DNA of 46,194 nt from JAAYCI01 sp964550985 (GTDB lineage: Bacteria > Bacillota > Clostridia > Oscillospirales > Ruminococcaceae), in assembly GCA_964550985.1 (NCBI GenBank), contig CAZKBM010000016.1, positions 1 through 46,194 on the forward strand, in the 5' to 3' direction. Made by a program: the position numbers and the translations under genes. The notes beneath the pieces are model-generated. The model ran no database searches. It was not told the DNA's origin and worked only from the letters and a program-made list of their open reading frames with translations. Below are positions 25,147 to 33,490 of this stretch, in pieces (the first letter of the stretch is position 1; every line of letters starts with the position of its first letter).

Positions 25147-25204
25147 ACTACGGTTAGGAGAAAAACCTGCAATTATTACCAAAACCAGGGGGGAGAGCGG
25201 GCCG

Positions 25205-26719
25205 ATGAAGGGTATATTCCGGCGTTTGGCGTCTTTTTTGCTTCTCTCACTTCTTGTTTTTCTGGGCCTGCCCACGCTTGCCGTGCAGGCGGCCACCCCG
25301 CCGGAAGTGCCTGCCGAAGCCTATGTGGTGATGGACCTTGCCACCGGGCAGGTGCTGGCAGAAAAGAATGCCCATATGGCTGAATACCCCGCCAGCATCA
25401 CCAAAATCCTCACATTGGGGCTTGTTTTAGAGGAGATGGGCGGACAAACCGAAAAACTGGGCGAGCAAACCCAGGTCTCTTACCGGGCCAGCCATGAACT
25501 CATCTATGGGGCCACCCACGTGGGCCTCAGCGAGGGGGAGATGGTCTCTTTAAGCGACCTTTTGTATGCTACACAGATAGAATCGGCCAATGACGCTGCC
25601 AATGTGCTGGCTGAATACAGCGACGGCACGCTGGAGGGCTTTGCCGGGCGGATGAACGCCAAGGCGGCGGCGCTGGGGCTTTCGGGCAGTAATTTTACAA
25701 ACCCCAGCGGCCAGCCCGACGCCAACCATTTCACCAGCGCCTACGATATGGCCGCCATCACCCGCTGGGCCATGGCGGTACCGGGCTTTCGCGAACTTTT
25801 TTCCGCCACCGAATATGCCATGGCCCCCACAAATAACCGCGCCTTTGCCTTTACCTGCAAAAACAACAACCCCGTGCTAAGCCCCGGTAGCGCCTACTAC
25901 TACCCCGGGGTTACGGGCAGCAAGATGGGTTATACCGACGACGCCCGCTACACCCTGGTAACCACGGCAAAGCGCGGGGATACCGAGGTGGTTTGCGTGG
26001 TGCTGAAATGCGATACAAATGGCGCAAAGTATGAATCCACCACGGCCTTGCTGGACTATGCCTTTGGCAACTTCACCCCGGCGGTTTACCCGGCGGGCAA
26101 CATCCCGCCAGTTACGGTGCCGGTGTACGGCGGCGGGCAGGATGAACTTGGGGAGATAACCGTTTGCGGCGGGGCCGATATCCCCTTCCTACTGCCAAAT
26201 GGCGTGGGGCTGGAAAGCGTTACGGCCGAGAGCCTTGTGCCCGAAAAGTATGTGATTGGCCAGCCCTTTAACCCCGTGATTCAGCTTGCCATAAACGCCG
26301 AGGGCGCGGAGCCCATAGAACTGATGAGCGCCCCCCTCTCCTGGACGGGATTTGACGAACTGTTTGCGGCCAACACCTCGGCCTGGCAGCGCGCCATAGG
26401 GAAGTATCCGCCGGTGGTGCTCATCCTCGTTGCCGTTTTGCTGCTTTTGTTCCTAACGGTTTTGGGGCGCGTATTGTATGTGCGCTGGCGCCGCCACCAC
26501 CGCCGCCAGCTGCGCCAGGCCGAAATACGTGCCCAGCAGCCCATCAGCATTGCGCCGCGGCCCGCTTCCCATACCCGCGGCGCGCCCGTGCAGGCCCCTT
26601 CGCGGCCCAGCGGCGTAAACCGCGCCAAACAATTTGGTATGCGCACCGGCCGCACTGGCCAGCCCTATATCTACGGTACTTCGGCCACGCAGCCGCGCCG
26701 GGTGGGCCGCGCGCGCTAG
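25205..26719 (+). CDS. D-alanyl-D-alanine carboxypeptidase (DacF/PBP5 type, peptidase S11)
   Basis: Low-molecular-weight penicillin-binding protein that trims the terminal D-Ala from peptidoglycan stem peptides. A signal peptide (LASFLLLSLLVFLGLPTLAVQA) precedes the S11 domain with SxxK as S64-I-T-K67 and SxN as S127-A-N129. The third motif, normally KTG, reads K240-M-G in the context GSKMGYTDDA. A beta-rich C-terminal domain follows, then a transmembrane helix (VVLILVAVLLLLFLTVLG) and an Arg/Pro-rich cytoplasmic tail of ~80 residues. 504 residues from ATG 25205, with a G-rich Shine-Dalgarno. Single-gene unit with its own promoter and terminator. Confidence 0.9.
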   Translation: MKGIFRRLASFLLLSLLVFLGLPTLAVQAATPPEVPAEAYVVMDLATGQVLAEKNAHMAEYPASITKILTLGLVLEEMGGQTEKLGEQTQVSYRASHELIYGATHVGLSEGEMVSLSDLLYATQIESANDAANVLAEYSDGTLEGFAGRMNAKAAALGLSGSNFTNPSGQPDANHFTSAYDMAAITRWAMAVPGFRELFSATEYAMAPTNNRAFAFTCKNNNPVLSPGSAYYYPGVTGSKMGYTDDARYTLVTTAKRGDTEVVCVVLKCDTNGAKYESTTALLDYAFGNFTPAVYPAGNIPPVTVPVYGGGQDELGEITVCGGADIPFLLPNGVGLESVTAESLVPEKYVIGQPFNPVIQLAINAEGAEPIELMSAPLSWTGFDELFAANTSAWQRAIGKYPPVVLILVAVLLLLFLTVLGRVLYVRWRRHHRRQLRQAEIRAQQPISIAPRPASHTRGAPVQAPSRPSGVNRAKQFGMRTGRTGQPYIYGTSATQPRRVGRAR

Positions 26720-26806
26720 CGCCGGGGGGCAAGCCGCTGTACCTGGATGTGATTACCGCCCGCACCGGGTGTACCCACCAATACATTTGTTCCATTGGCC
26801 TTGCAG

Positions 26807-26833
26807 CGCCCCCTATGGCAGGGGGCGTTTTCT
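26807..26833 (+). terminator. Intrinsic terminator after the carboxypeptidase gene
   Basis: CGCCCCCT pairs with AGGGGGCG around a 5-base loop and is followed by TTTTCT. It lies ~88 bases after the stop codon. Confidence 0.88.
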
Positions 26834-26848
26834 CTTGCCCCGCCTGCC

Positions 26849-26877
26849 TTGTGTTTTAGGGCTTTAGCCGTTATAAT
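26849..26877 (+). promoter_or_regulatory. Promoter upstream of the glycan operon
   Basis: TTGTGT and TATAAT with 17-base spacing, located directly after the carboxypeptidase terminator. Predicted transcription starts at about 26884, the first base of the palindromic element, so the operon mRNA (or a separate small RNA) would begin with that hairpin. Confidence 0.7.
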
Positions 26878-26883
26878 ACTTAC

Positions 26884-27045
26884 TATAGCCAACTAAGCTA
26901 AAAAGTGCTCCCTGCTAGAGGTCTGGTTTCCCCACTGCCGCGTTGTCGTCAATCGCAACCCGCCAAGGGTTGCTCAATCCTCCGCCTTGCAGTGGAAAAA
27001 CCATCCTCGCTACCCTTGAATCACTTTTTAGCTTAGTCGGCTATA
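26884..27045. mobile_element. 162-bp symmetric palindromic (MITE-like) element or structured leader RNA
   Basis: Terminal arms of 24 bp (26884-26907 and 27022-27045, outer bases TATAGCC / GGCTATA) match with one mismatch. Around the same centre, 26925-26938 pairs with 26989-27002 (12 of 14) and GCAACCC (26955-26961) pairs with GGGTTGC (26967-26973). The element has no credible coding frame. A TATAAT occurs across its right boundary (27044-27049). Shape and TA-rich ends suggest a miniature inverted-repeat element; as RNA it would fold into one long hairpin ahead of the glycan operon. Both readings are inference. Nothing else is seen in the gene-free stretch 26720-27093 beyond this, the promoter and the terminator. 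Confidence 0.7.
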
Positions 27046-27093
27046 TAATGCCGGCCTTAAAGTGGCCGAACATGCGAGAGGGGGGCGCGGGGA

Positions 27094-28059
27094 TTGAAAC
27101 ATACTTTGGTGGGTTATACCGGTTTTGTGGGGCGGAACCTGGCGGCCGAGCACAGCTTTGACGCGATGTACAACTCGGCCAATATCGCCGAAAGTTTTGG
27201 CGCCGAGAATGGCCTTGTGGTGTACAGCGGGATGTACAGCGAAAAATTTTTGGCGAATGCAGACCCCGCCGCCGACCTTGCAAGGGCCAGGCAGGCCTTT
27301 GAAAACATCCAAAAGATGCGGCCCGAGCGTTTGGTGCTGATTAGCACGGTGGACGTATACCCGCTGCCCATACGCGTGTTTGAGGACAGCCCCGCCGGGG
27401 GCGAGGGGGCCCCTGCCTACGGGGCCAACCGCCTTGCGCTGGAGGCTTGGGTGCGCGAGAGTTACCCCGAAGCGCTGGTTGTGCGCCTGCCGGGGCTTTT
27501 TGGGCTGGGGCTGAAAAAGAATTTTCTGTTTGACATGTTCACCCTGACGCCCATGATGCTAAAAGAAGATAAATATAAAGAACTTTGCAATAAAGAACCG
27601 CTGGTAAAAAAGTGCTATCGGCGTGATGACTTGGGCTTTTACCGCCTGGCCGCAGAAGAAGGGCAAAAAGCCGCCCTGCGTGCATTTTTTAAAGAAAATG
27701 ATTTTAACGCCCTCTCTTTTACCGATAGCCGCTCGGTATTTCAGTTCTATAACCTGCAAAACCTGTGGCGGGATTTAGACCTTTGCCTACAAAAAGGCCT
27801 GCGGCTGATAAACCTGGCAACGCCCCCCGTGGCGGCGGGCCATGTATATGAGGTGTTGTTTGGCAAGCCCTTTGAAAATTACCTGGATAAACCCCCGGTA
27901 TGTTATGATATGCGTACCCGCTATGGCCGCGAACTTGGCGGCGGCGACGACTATATAGCCGACCGCGCCGAGGTTTTGGCCGATATTGGCAAACTGGCGG
28001 GCCGGATGCTGGCCGAAGAGAACGCCCCAGCGGATACAAAAAAGGGAGGAAGCCAATGA
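27094..28059 (+). CDS. NAD-dependent epimerase/dehydratase-like protein (extended SDR)
   Basis: 321-residue protein with a Rossmann nucleotide-binding loop G7-YTG-FVG13 at the extreme N-terminus and the SDR progression ALVVRLPGLFG. The catalytic pair normally read YxxxK is Y109-GAN-R113, so Lys is replaced by Arg and activity may be altered. The segment after ~160 departs from standard sugar epimerases. TTG 27094 is the start, with a G-rich ribosome binding site. It is the first gene of a six-gene operon and overlaps the next gene by four bases. Substrate unknown; a sugar or sugar-alcohol precursor is likely from context. Confidence 0.75.
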   Translation: MKHTLVGYTGFVGRNLAAEHSFDAMYNSANIAESFGAENGLVVYSGMYSEKFLANADPAADLARARQAFENIQKMRPERLVLISTVDVYPLPIRVFEDSPAGGEGAPAYGANRLALEAWVRESYPEALVVRLPGLFGLGLKKNFLFDMFTLTPMMLKEDKYKELCNKEPLVKKCYRRDDLGFYRLAAEEGQKAALRAFFKENDFNALSFTDSRSVFQFYNLQNLWRDLDLCLQKGLRLINLATPPVAAGHVYEVLFGKPFENYLDKPPVCYDMRTRYGRELGGGDDYIADRAEVLADIGKLAGRMLAEENAPADTKKGGSQ

Positions 28060-28835
28060 AGCTGGCGGCCTCCCACATCGCCTGGAACCCGGCCGAAGAA
28101 GCGGCGGCGCTAAAACTGCTGCAAGAAACGGGCTTTACAGGCCTGGAAATTGCCCCCGGCCGGGTGGCGGGGCAAACGCCCTACCAGAACCCAGAGGCCT
28201 TGCAAGCCTATGCCGTGCGGGCGAAAGAGGAATACGGCCTCAGCCTTTGCAGTATGCAAAGCATCTGGTACGGGCAGCAGGGCTCCATGTTTGGGCCGGA
28301 GAGGCCCTTTTTACTGGAGTATACAAAGGCCGCCATTCGCTTTGCCAAAGCGGGGGGGATAGCAAACCTTGTGTTTGGCTGCCCCAAAAACCGCAACCTG
28401 CCCGCCGGGGTAAAACCGGCCGAGGCCTTGCCCTTTTTTGCCGCACTGGGCGAATATGCCGCGGCGCAGGGCGCCTGCCTGGCGCTGGAGGCAAACCCCG
28501 CTTTATACGGCACAAATTTTATGAACCGCACCGAGGACGCCCTGGCGATGGCAAAACAGGTGGGCAGCGCAGGGTGCAGGGTGAACCTGGACTTTGGCAC
28601 CCTTGTTGCAAACGGCGAAGCGCCCGAAATGCTGCGCGGGCAGATAGGCGCAATCAACCATGTGCACATCAGCGAGCCCAACCTGTTGCCCATAGAAAGG
28701 CGCGCAGAACACCGAGCTCTTGCAACGCTTCTGCGGGAAGAGGGCTATAGCGGCTATGTCTCGGTGGAGATGCGCGAGGCGCCCCTCTCCGTTTTACAGG
28801 GCGTGCTTACCTATATCAGCGAGGTGTTTGCATGA
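28056..28835 (+). CDS. Sugar phosphate isomerase/epimerase-like TIM-barrel protein
   Basis: Xylose-isomerase-like (AP endonuclease 2) TIM barrel, 259 residues. Likely divalent-metal ligands are all present in the expected order: E145 (LEANP), D179 (NLDFGT), H202/H204 (NHVHIS) and E238 (SVEMR). The family covers sugar and inositol epimerases and isomerases; the substrate is not identifiable. ATG 28056 overlaps the upstream SDR gene by four bases and its own stop overlaps the next glycosyltransferase start, so stoichiometric translation is expected. Confidence 0.82.
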   Translation: MKLAASHIAWNPAEEAAALKLLQETGFTGLEIAPGRVAGQTPYQNPEALQAYAVRAKEEYGLSLCSMQSIWYGQQGSMFGPERPFLLEYTKAAIRFAKAGGIANLVFGCPKNRNLPAGVKPAEALPFFAALGEYAAAQGACLALEANPALYGTNFMNRTEDALAMAKQVGSAGCRVNLDFGTLVANGEAPEMLRGQIGAINHVHISEPNLLPIERRAEHRALATLLREEGYSGYVSVEMREAPLSVLQGVLTYISEVFA

Positions 28836-29632
28836 GGGAAGAGGTCATTCAGGGCATAGACGGCGTACCGGATTTTGAATTGGCGGAATACTTTGAAAAA
28901 CGGCAAAACTATTGCCTTCTCATCCCGGTTATCAACGAAAATGGGCGGCTGGCAAAAGAACTGGCGCGCGCAAAGCGGGCGGATATAACTTCCTTTGCCG
29001 ATATTGCCATCTGCGACGGCGGCAGCAGCGACGGCAGCACCGCCCACGCGGCGCTGCAAAAGGCCGGTGTACGCGCCCTGCTAACCAAAACCGGCCCAGG
29101 CAAACAGGGCGCGCAACTGCGCACGGGCATCTACTGGGCGCTGGAAGAGGGCTATGCGGGGGTGCTGACCATTGACGGTAACAATAAGGATAGCATTGAG
29201 GACGTACCCCGCTTTATCCAAAAACTGAAGGAGGGCTACGACTTTGTGCAGGGCAGCCGTTTTGTGCCCGGCGGGCTTGGGGTAAACACCCCGCCTGTGC
29301 GGCATTTGGCCGTAAGGCTTTTGCATGCGCCGGTTATCTCGCTGACGGCGGGCCAGCATTTTACCGATACCACCAACGCCTACCGCGCCTACTCTCGCCG
29401 TTACCTAAGCCACCCACTGGTGCAGCCGCTGCGGGATGTTTTCTCGGGCTATGAGCTGCTGGCTTACCTCAGCACCCGCGCCACCCAGCTGGGGCTAACC
29501 GCCTGCGAGGTGCCGGTTGCAAGGGTGTACCCAAAAGGGCAGCCCGCCCCCACAAAAATAAAGGGGATGCGGGGGAATGCCGGGCTTTTGCGGGTGCTGG
29601 CAAACAACGCGCTGGGCAGGTACGAGCCCTGA
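28832..29632 (+). CDS. Glycosyltransferase family 2 (soluble, DPM1-like)
   Basis: 266-residue GT-A fold transferase with LIPVINENGRL at the start of the domain, CDGGSSDGST as the NDGSxD equivalent, and LTIDGNNKDS at the DxD position. No membrane helices are seen, unlike GtrB. The C-terminal VPVARVYPKGQPAPTKIKG resembles polyprenol-linked GT2 enzymes. ATG 28832 overlaps the upstream gene. Acts presumably early in the pathway encoded by this operon. Confidence 0.82.
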   Translation: MREEVIQGIDGVPDFELAEYFEKRQNYCLLIPVINENGRLAKELARAKRADITSFADIAICDGGSSDGSTAHAALQKAGVRALLTKTGPGKQGAQLRTGIYWALEEGYAGVLTIDGNNKDSIEDVPRFIQKLKEGYDFVQGSRFVPGGLGVNTPPVRHLAVRLLHAPVISLTAGQHFTDTTNAYRAYSRRYLSHPLVQPLRDVFSGYELLAYLSTRATQLGLTACEVPVARVYPKGQPAPTKIKGMRGNAGLLRVLANNALGRYEP

Positions 29633-29739
29633 TGGGCTTAGCCCCCCAAAAGGGTGAGCGCCCCCAAGAGGGATTGGCCCCTCAAAGCATTCACCACAAA
29701 GCCCATCGCCACATATAAAACAGCGACAGGAGAATCAAC

Positions 29740-30858
29740 TTGCCATACGATAAAATCATAATCGGCGCGGGGCTGTACGGCCTGTATGCGGCGCGCCTTT
29801 GCGGGCGGCTGGGCCAGCGGGTGCTGCTGCTGGAAAAAGACGCCGCCCCTTTTATGCGGGCCACCACCATCAACCAGGCGCGGCTGCACATGGGCTACCA
29901 CTACCCCCGCTCGCTGAGCACGGCAAAACGAAGCGCGGGATATTTTAAGCGTTTTAATGAGGAGTTCCCCGAGTGCGTACACGCGAAGTTTGACCAGGTT
30001 TACGCCACCAGCGCCCATTTTAGCTGGACGGACGCCCCCGCCTTTTCCCGCTTTTGTAAGGCGGCGGAGATTCGCTGTGAGGATTTGCCGGTTAGCCGCT
30101 ATTTTAACCCCGGAGTGTGCGATGGCGCTTTTATGACCACCGAATACACCTACGACGCCGCCATACTGCGCCGCCGTATGCTGGAGGACATTGCCGCTTT
30201 GCCGGGTGTGCAGATGCGCTTTAACGAGCCGGTTACGGCCATAGAAGAGGATGGGCAGCTTTACACCTTAAGTACCGGGCAGGGCCGCAAAGAACAGGCC
30301 CCCTTTGTGCTGAACGCCACCTATGCCTCGGTAAATGAGATAGCCGCCTTGGCAGGCTTTGAGCCCTTTAAAATTAAGTACGAACTGTGTGAGCTCATCC
30401 TTTGCGAGGTTGACGAGCCCCTGCGGGACCTTGGCATTACGGTGATGGACGGGCCGTTTTTCTCCATCATGCCCTTTGGCAAAACCGGCCTGCACTCCTT
30501 AACCAGTGTAACCTTTACCCCCCACCTCACCAGCCGCGAGGGCCTGCCCACCTTTAGCTGCCAACAAAAAACGGGGGGGCGCTGCAGCCCACAGCGCCTG
30601 GACAACTGCAACGAGTGCGCGGCCCGGCCCAAAACGGCCTGGCCCACCATGAGCCAGCTTGCCCGCAAATACCTGCGCGAGGAGTTTGGCTTTAGGTATA
30701 AAGGCTCTATGTTTTCAATGAAGCCCATCTTAAAAGCCAGCGAAGTGGATGACTCTCGCCCCACGCTTGTGCGCACCATGCGCAAGGAACCAACGTTTGT
30801 AAGCGTTTTAAGTGGTAAAATTAATACGGTGTATGACCTGGAGGATGTGCTGAAGTGA
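29740..30858 (+). CDS. FAD-dependent oxidoreductase (DAO type)
   Basis: 372-residue flavoprotein with dinucleotide loop GAGLYG (residues 9-14), the LLLEKD ribose-binding acid, and the sequence TTINQARLHMGYHYPRS, a pattern of DAO-type oxidases linked to polysaccharide loci as far as I recall. A Cys cluster C282-x7-C290-x2-C293 (GGRCSPQRL...CNEC) interrupts the substrate domain. TTG 29740 starts 5-6 bases after AGGAGA. The 107-base gap after the GT2 gene holds a 9-bp inverted repeat (GATGGGCTT 29631-29639 / AAGCCCATC 29699-29707). The stop overlaps the next GT2 start (GTGA). Substrate unknown; oxidation of a sugar or amino sugar is plausible. Confidence 0.78.
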   Translation: MPYDKIIIGAGLYGLYAARLCGRLGQRVLLLEKDAAPFMRATTINQARLHMGYHYPRSLSTAKRSAGYFKRFNEEFPECVHAKFDQVYATSAHFSWTDAPAFSRFCKAAEIRCEDLPVSRYFNPGVCDGAFMTTEYTYDAAILRRRMLEDIAALPGVQMRFNEPVTAIEEDGQLYTLSTGQGRKEQAPFVLNATYASVNEIAALAGFEPFKIKYELCELILCEVDEPLRDLGITVMDGPFFSIMPFGKTGLHSLTSVTFTPHLTSREGLPTFSCQQKTGGRCSPQRLDNCNECAARPKTAWPTMSQLARKYLREEFGFRYKGSMFSMKPILKASEVDDSRPTLVRTMRKEPTFVSVLSGKINTVYDLEDVLK

Positions 30859-31781
30859 CCGAAAAAGATAAAAACTATATCTCGGCCGTGGTGTACCTGG
30901 GCGAGGAAGAGGCCTGTGTAAAACCCTTTTTGGCCGAACTAACGGCAAGGCTTGCCGCCCGTTTTGAAAAATATGAACTGGTTTTTGTGAACGACGCCTC
31001 CAAAGACGGCACCCCGGAGGCAGTGCGCAGCTTTTTGGCCGATATGGAGGCGGCCCCGCCCGTAACCATGTTGCATATGAGCCTGCGCCACAGCTTGGAA
31101 CTTGCCATGAACGCCGGGGTGGATATCGCCATCGGGGATTTTGTGTACGAGTTCGACTCCATGCAGATGCCCTGGCCGGCCGATAGCATTGAAAAGGCCT
31201 ACGAAACCTGCATTGCGGGCAGTGATATTGTGGCGGTATCGCCCAGGCAGAACCGGGGCGGGGCCTCCAAACTGTTTTACAAGCTGTTCAACGCCTCCAG
31301 CGGTTCGCGCTACCCTTTGCGCACCGAGGCCTTCCGCATTTTAAGCCGTCGGGCCATCAACCGGGTGCGGGCGGTTAGCGGTACGGTGCCCTACCGCAAG
31401 GCGGCCTATGCGGCCTGCGGGCTGCGCCTTACCCACATCGAATACGAGGGCGCTGCGGGTGGCCGTAACGAGGCGCTGCGCGGCGCGCGCGCGGCCGACG
31501 CCCTTGCCATGTACACCGACCTTGCCTTTAAAATTTCGGTGGGCATTGCCATGGTCATGCTGAGCCTGATGCTGCTGGCTGTGGTGTATACCGCAGTGGT
31601 GTTTTTGGGGCCCTTTACAAAACCCTCGCCCGGGTGGACGACCACCATGCTGGTGGTAACAGGGGGCTTTGCCGGGGTATTCCTCATCCAGGCGGTTATT
31701 TTAAAATACCTCTCGCTGCTGGTGGAACTGGTGTTTAAAAAGCAAAACTACCTGGTGGAGTCGGTGGAAAAAATTGTATGA
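30855..31781 (+). CDS. GtrB/DPM1-like membrane glycosyltransferase, divergent
   Basis: 308-residue GT2 with FVNDASKDGT and two C-terminal membrane helices (ISVGIAMVMLSLMLLAVVYTA and MLVVTGGFAGVFLIQAVIL), the GtrB architecture. The catalytic DADxQ motif is replaced by EFDSMQ, so the metal-binding site is altered. It may be a modified-specificity enzyme or a degenerate partner. GTG 30855 overlaps the FAD oxidoreductase gene, and its stop overlaps the following membrane protein, consistent with a flippase/transferase relay at the membrane. Confidence 0.8.
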   Translation: MTEKDKNYISAVVYLGEEEACVKPFLAELTARLAARFEKYELVFVNDASKDGTPEAVRSFLADMEAAPPVTMLHMSLRHSLELAMNAGVDIAIGDFVYEFDSMQMPWPADSIEKAYETCIAGSDIVAVSPRQNRGGASKLFYKLFNASSGSRYPLRTEAFRILSRRAINRVRAVSGTVPYRKAAYAACGLRLTHIEYEGAAGGRNEALRGARAADALAMYTDLAFKISVGIAMVMLSLMLLAVVYTAVVFLGPFTKPSPGWTTTMLVVTGGFAGVFLIQAVILKYLSLLVELVFKKQNYLVESVEKIV

Positions 31782-33490
31782 TGCAGAGTTTTGTGCAAAA
31801 GTTTAGGCAGCGGCAAATTGGCCGGGTGTGGTATTTTGCCCTGCTGCTGTTGCTTATAGTGGCGCGGCTGGCAATTCCCTTTTGCCAGCGCGTCTTTTTA
31901 ATGGCGGGCGGTTCGGCGCTGGATGACAGCCTGATGCTGCAGGCCGCCGGAAGTGTGGCGGCGGGGCAGTGGCTGGGGCCCTACACGGCCATCTCCATGG
32001 CAAAAAGCATGGGCTTTGCGCTGTGGCTGGCCTTTTTGCACAAGGCGGGCCTGCCCTACCTTGTGGTTAACGCCGTTTTGTGGCTGGCCGTATGCGCCTT
32101 TGCGGCGCGTGCGCTGCGGCCCCTGGCCACGGGAAACCTGGCAAGGCTTTGCCTCTTTGGCTTTTTTGCCTTTTTGCCCACCAGCTTTGCCCAGTTTACC
32201 CTGCGCGCCTACCGCGATTCTGTCTTTCCCGCCTTTTGCCTGCTGCTGTTTGCCGGGGTGTTGGGGCTGGCCCTGCGTGCGGGCGAAAAGGCCCCGTTTG
32301 GGCGCTGGCTTGCGGCCTTGGGGGCTGGGCTGGGCCTTACCGGGGTTTACCTGCTGCGTGAGGATGGCATGGTGCTGCTGCCCTTTGCCGTATGCGGCCT
32401 TGCCCTGGTACTGCTGTACGCCCTGTTTGGCAAGGCGGTGCGCCAAAAGGTGGTGCTGTGCCTGCAATGCCTGTTACCGGGGCTGCTGCTAGGGCTGGGG
32501 CTTTTGGGTTTTGGCTTTATCAACTACCAGTGGTATGGCGTATTTATGGTAAACGATTTAACGGCAGGGGCCTTTCCCCGCGCATACGGGGCCATTGCCG
32601 CCGTGGGCGAAGGGGAGGGCGGCTACAAACAGGGGGCCCCGGTGCCGAACGAAGCGCTGGAAAAACTGTACGCCGAGGTGCCCAGCCTGGGGGCGCTGCG
32701 CGGCAGTTTGGAGAGTGGCCCCGCCTATAACGGGTACTACGATAAGGAACGTAACGCCTTTGGGGGCAGCTTTTACTACGCGCTGCGCATGGCCGCCTGG
32801 TACGAGGGTAAAACCCCCGACGCCGTGAGCGCCCAAGGCTACTGGGGCCAGGTGCAGGCCGAGGTGGAGGCTGCCGTCACCGAGGGGAGGCTGAAAAGCG
32901 CAAAGCCGCAAAACAGCACCATCCCCCGCTGGAACAAAGCTCTATTTTCCCCCTTGCTGAAGGAATCCCTCTCGGCCCTTAAAATGACCCTTTTGTTTGA
33001 GGAGATTGAGCCCCGCCCCCAGCTTAGCGAGGGGGCGGCGGGCGAGGTGCAGAAGATGGCCGATTGGCTGCACGCCAAAACCCAGCCCGATGCCTATGAG
33101 GAGGGCAGCGGCACTTTGTACCTAAACCCGCTGCAAAAAGCCGTGTTTTTGTTTGCGGACGCGATTGTTTGGCTGTACCGCATCCTGCTGTGGCCCCTGC
33201 TGATTGCGGCGCTGGTGCAAACAGGGCAGGGGCTATGGTTTGGCACGGGGCGGTTGCTGCGCCAAAAGCGGTATACCCCTGGCCTTTTGGCCGCGCTTTT
33301 GGCCCTGGGGCTTCTGCTTAGCTACCTGTTGCGCATCGGCGTCGCCTCGTATATGGAGGTGGCGGCCTTTGGGGTGGGCACCTACCTCATGTACCTGGCG
33401 GGCGGGGTGCCGGCCCTTGCACTGTTTTGCGCTTTTGGGGCGCTGCAAACACCCGGTGAAAAGGGGGCTGTGCCATGCCAAAACTGTTAA
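31778..33490 (+). CDS. Polytopic membrane protein, putative GT-C-type glycosyltransferase
   Basis: 570 residues with roughly ten or more hydrophobic helices split by a ~180-residue extracytoplasmic loop (about 255-440). An acidic pair in the first loop, SALDDSLML, sits where GT-C enzymes such as ArnT/PMT carry catalytic Asp residues. The assignment as GT-C is by architecture and by its place directly after a GtrB-like transferase; no family name is recognised. Start ATG 31778 (or 31781) overlaps the upstream gene, and the 3' end overlaps the baiN-like gene by 16 bases. Confidence 0.65.
   Translation: MMQSFVQKFRQRQIGRVWYFALLLLLIVARLAIPFCQRVFLMAGGSALDDSLMLQAAGSVAAGQWLGPYTAISMAKSMGFALWLAFLHKAGLPYLVVNAVLWLAVCAFAARALRPLATGNLARLCLFGFFAFLPTSFAQFTLRAYRDSVFPAFCLLLFAGVLGLALRAGEKAPFGRWLAALGAGLGLTGVYLLREDGMVLLPFAVCGLALVLLYALFGKAVRQKVVLCLQCLLPGLLLGLGLLGFGFINYQWYGVFMVNDLTAGAFPRAYGAIAAVGEGEGGYKQGAPVPNEALEKLYAEVPSLGALRGSLESGPAYNGYYDKERNAFGGSFYYALRMAAWYEGKTPDAVSAQGYWGQVQAEVEAAVTEGRLKSAKPQNSTIPRWNKALFSPLLKESLSALKMTLLFEEIEPRPQLSEGAAGEVQKMADWLHAKTQPDAYEEGSGTLYLNPLQKAVFLFADAIVWLYRILLWPLLIAALVQTGQGLWFGTGRLLRQKRYTPGLLAALLALGLLLSYLLRIGVASYMEVAAFGVGTYLMYLAGGVPALALFCAFGALQTPGEKGAVPCQNC

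Noticed and set aside
25118..25204. Longer N-terminus for the carboxypeptidase
   Set aside because: A TTGTTT-17-TATAAT promoter lies in this stretch, and ATG 25205 gives a proper signal peptide.
26943..27161. Small plus-strand open frame across the palindromic element
   Set aside because: It runs through the hairpin arms and into the SDR gene in another frame, with no ribosome binding site and no family resemblance.
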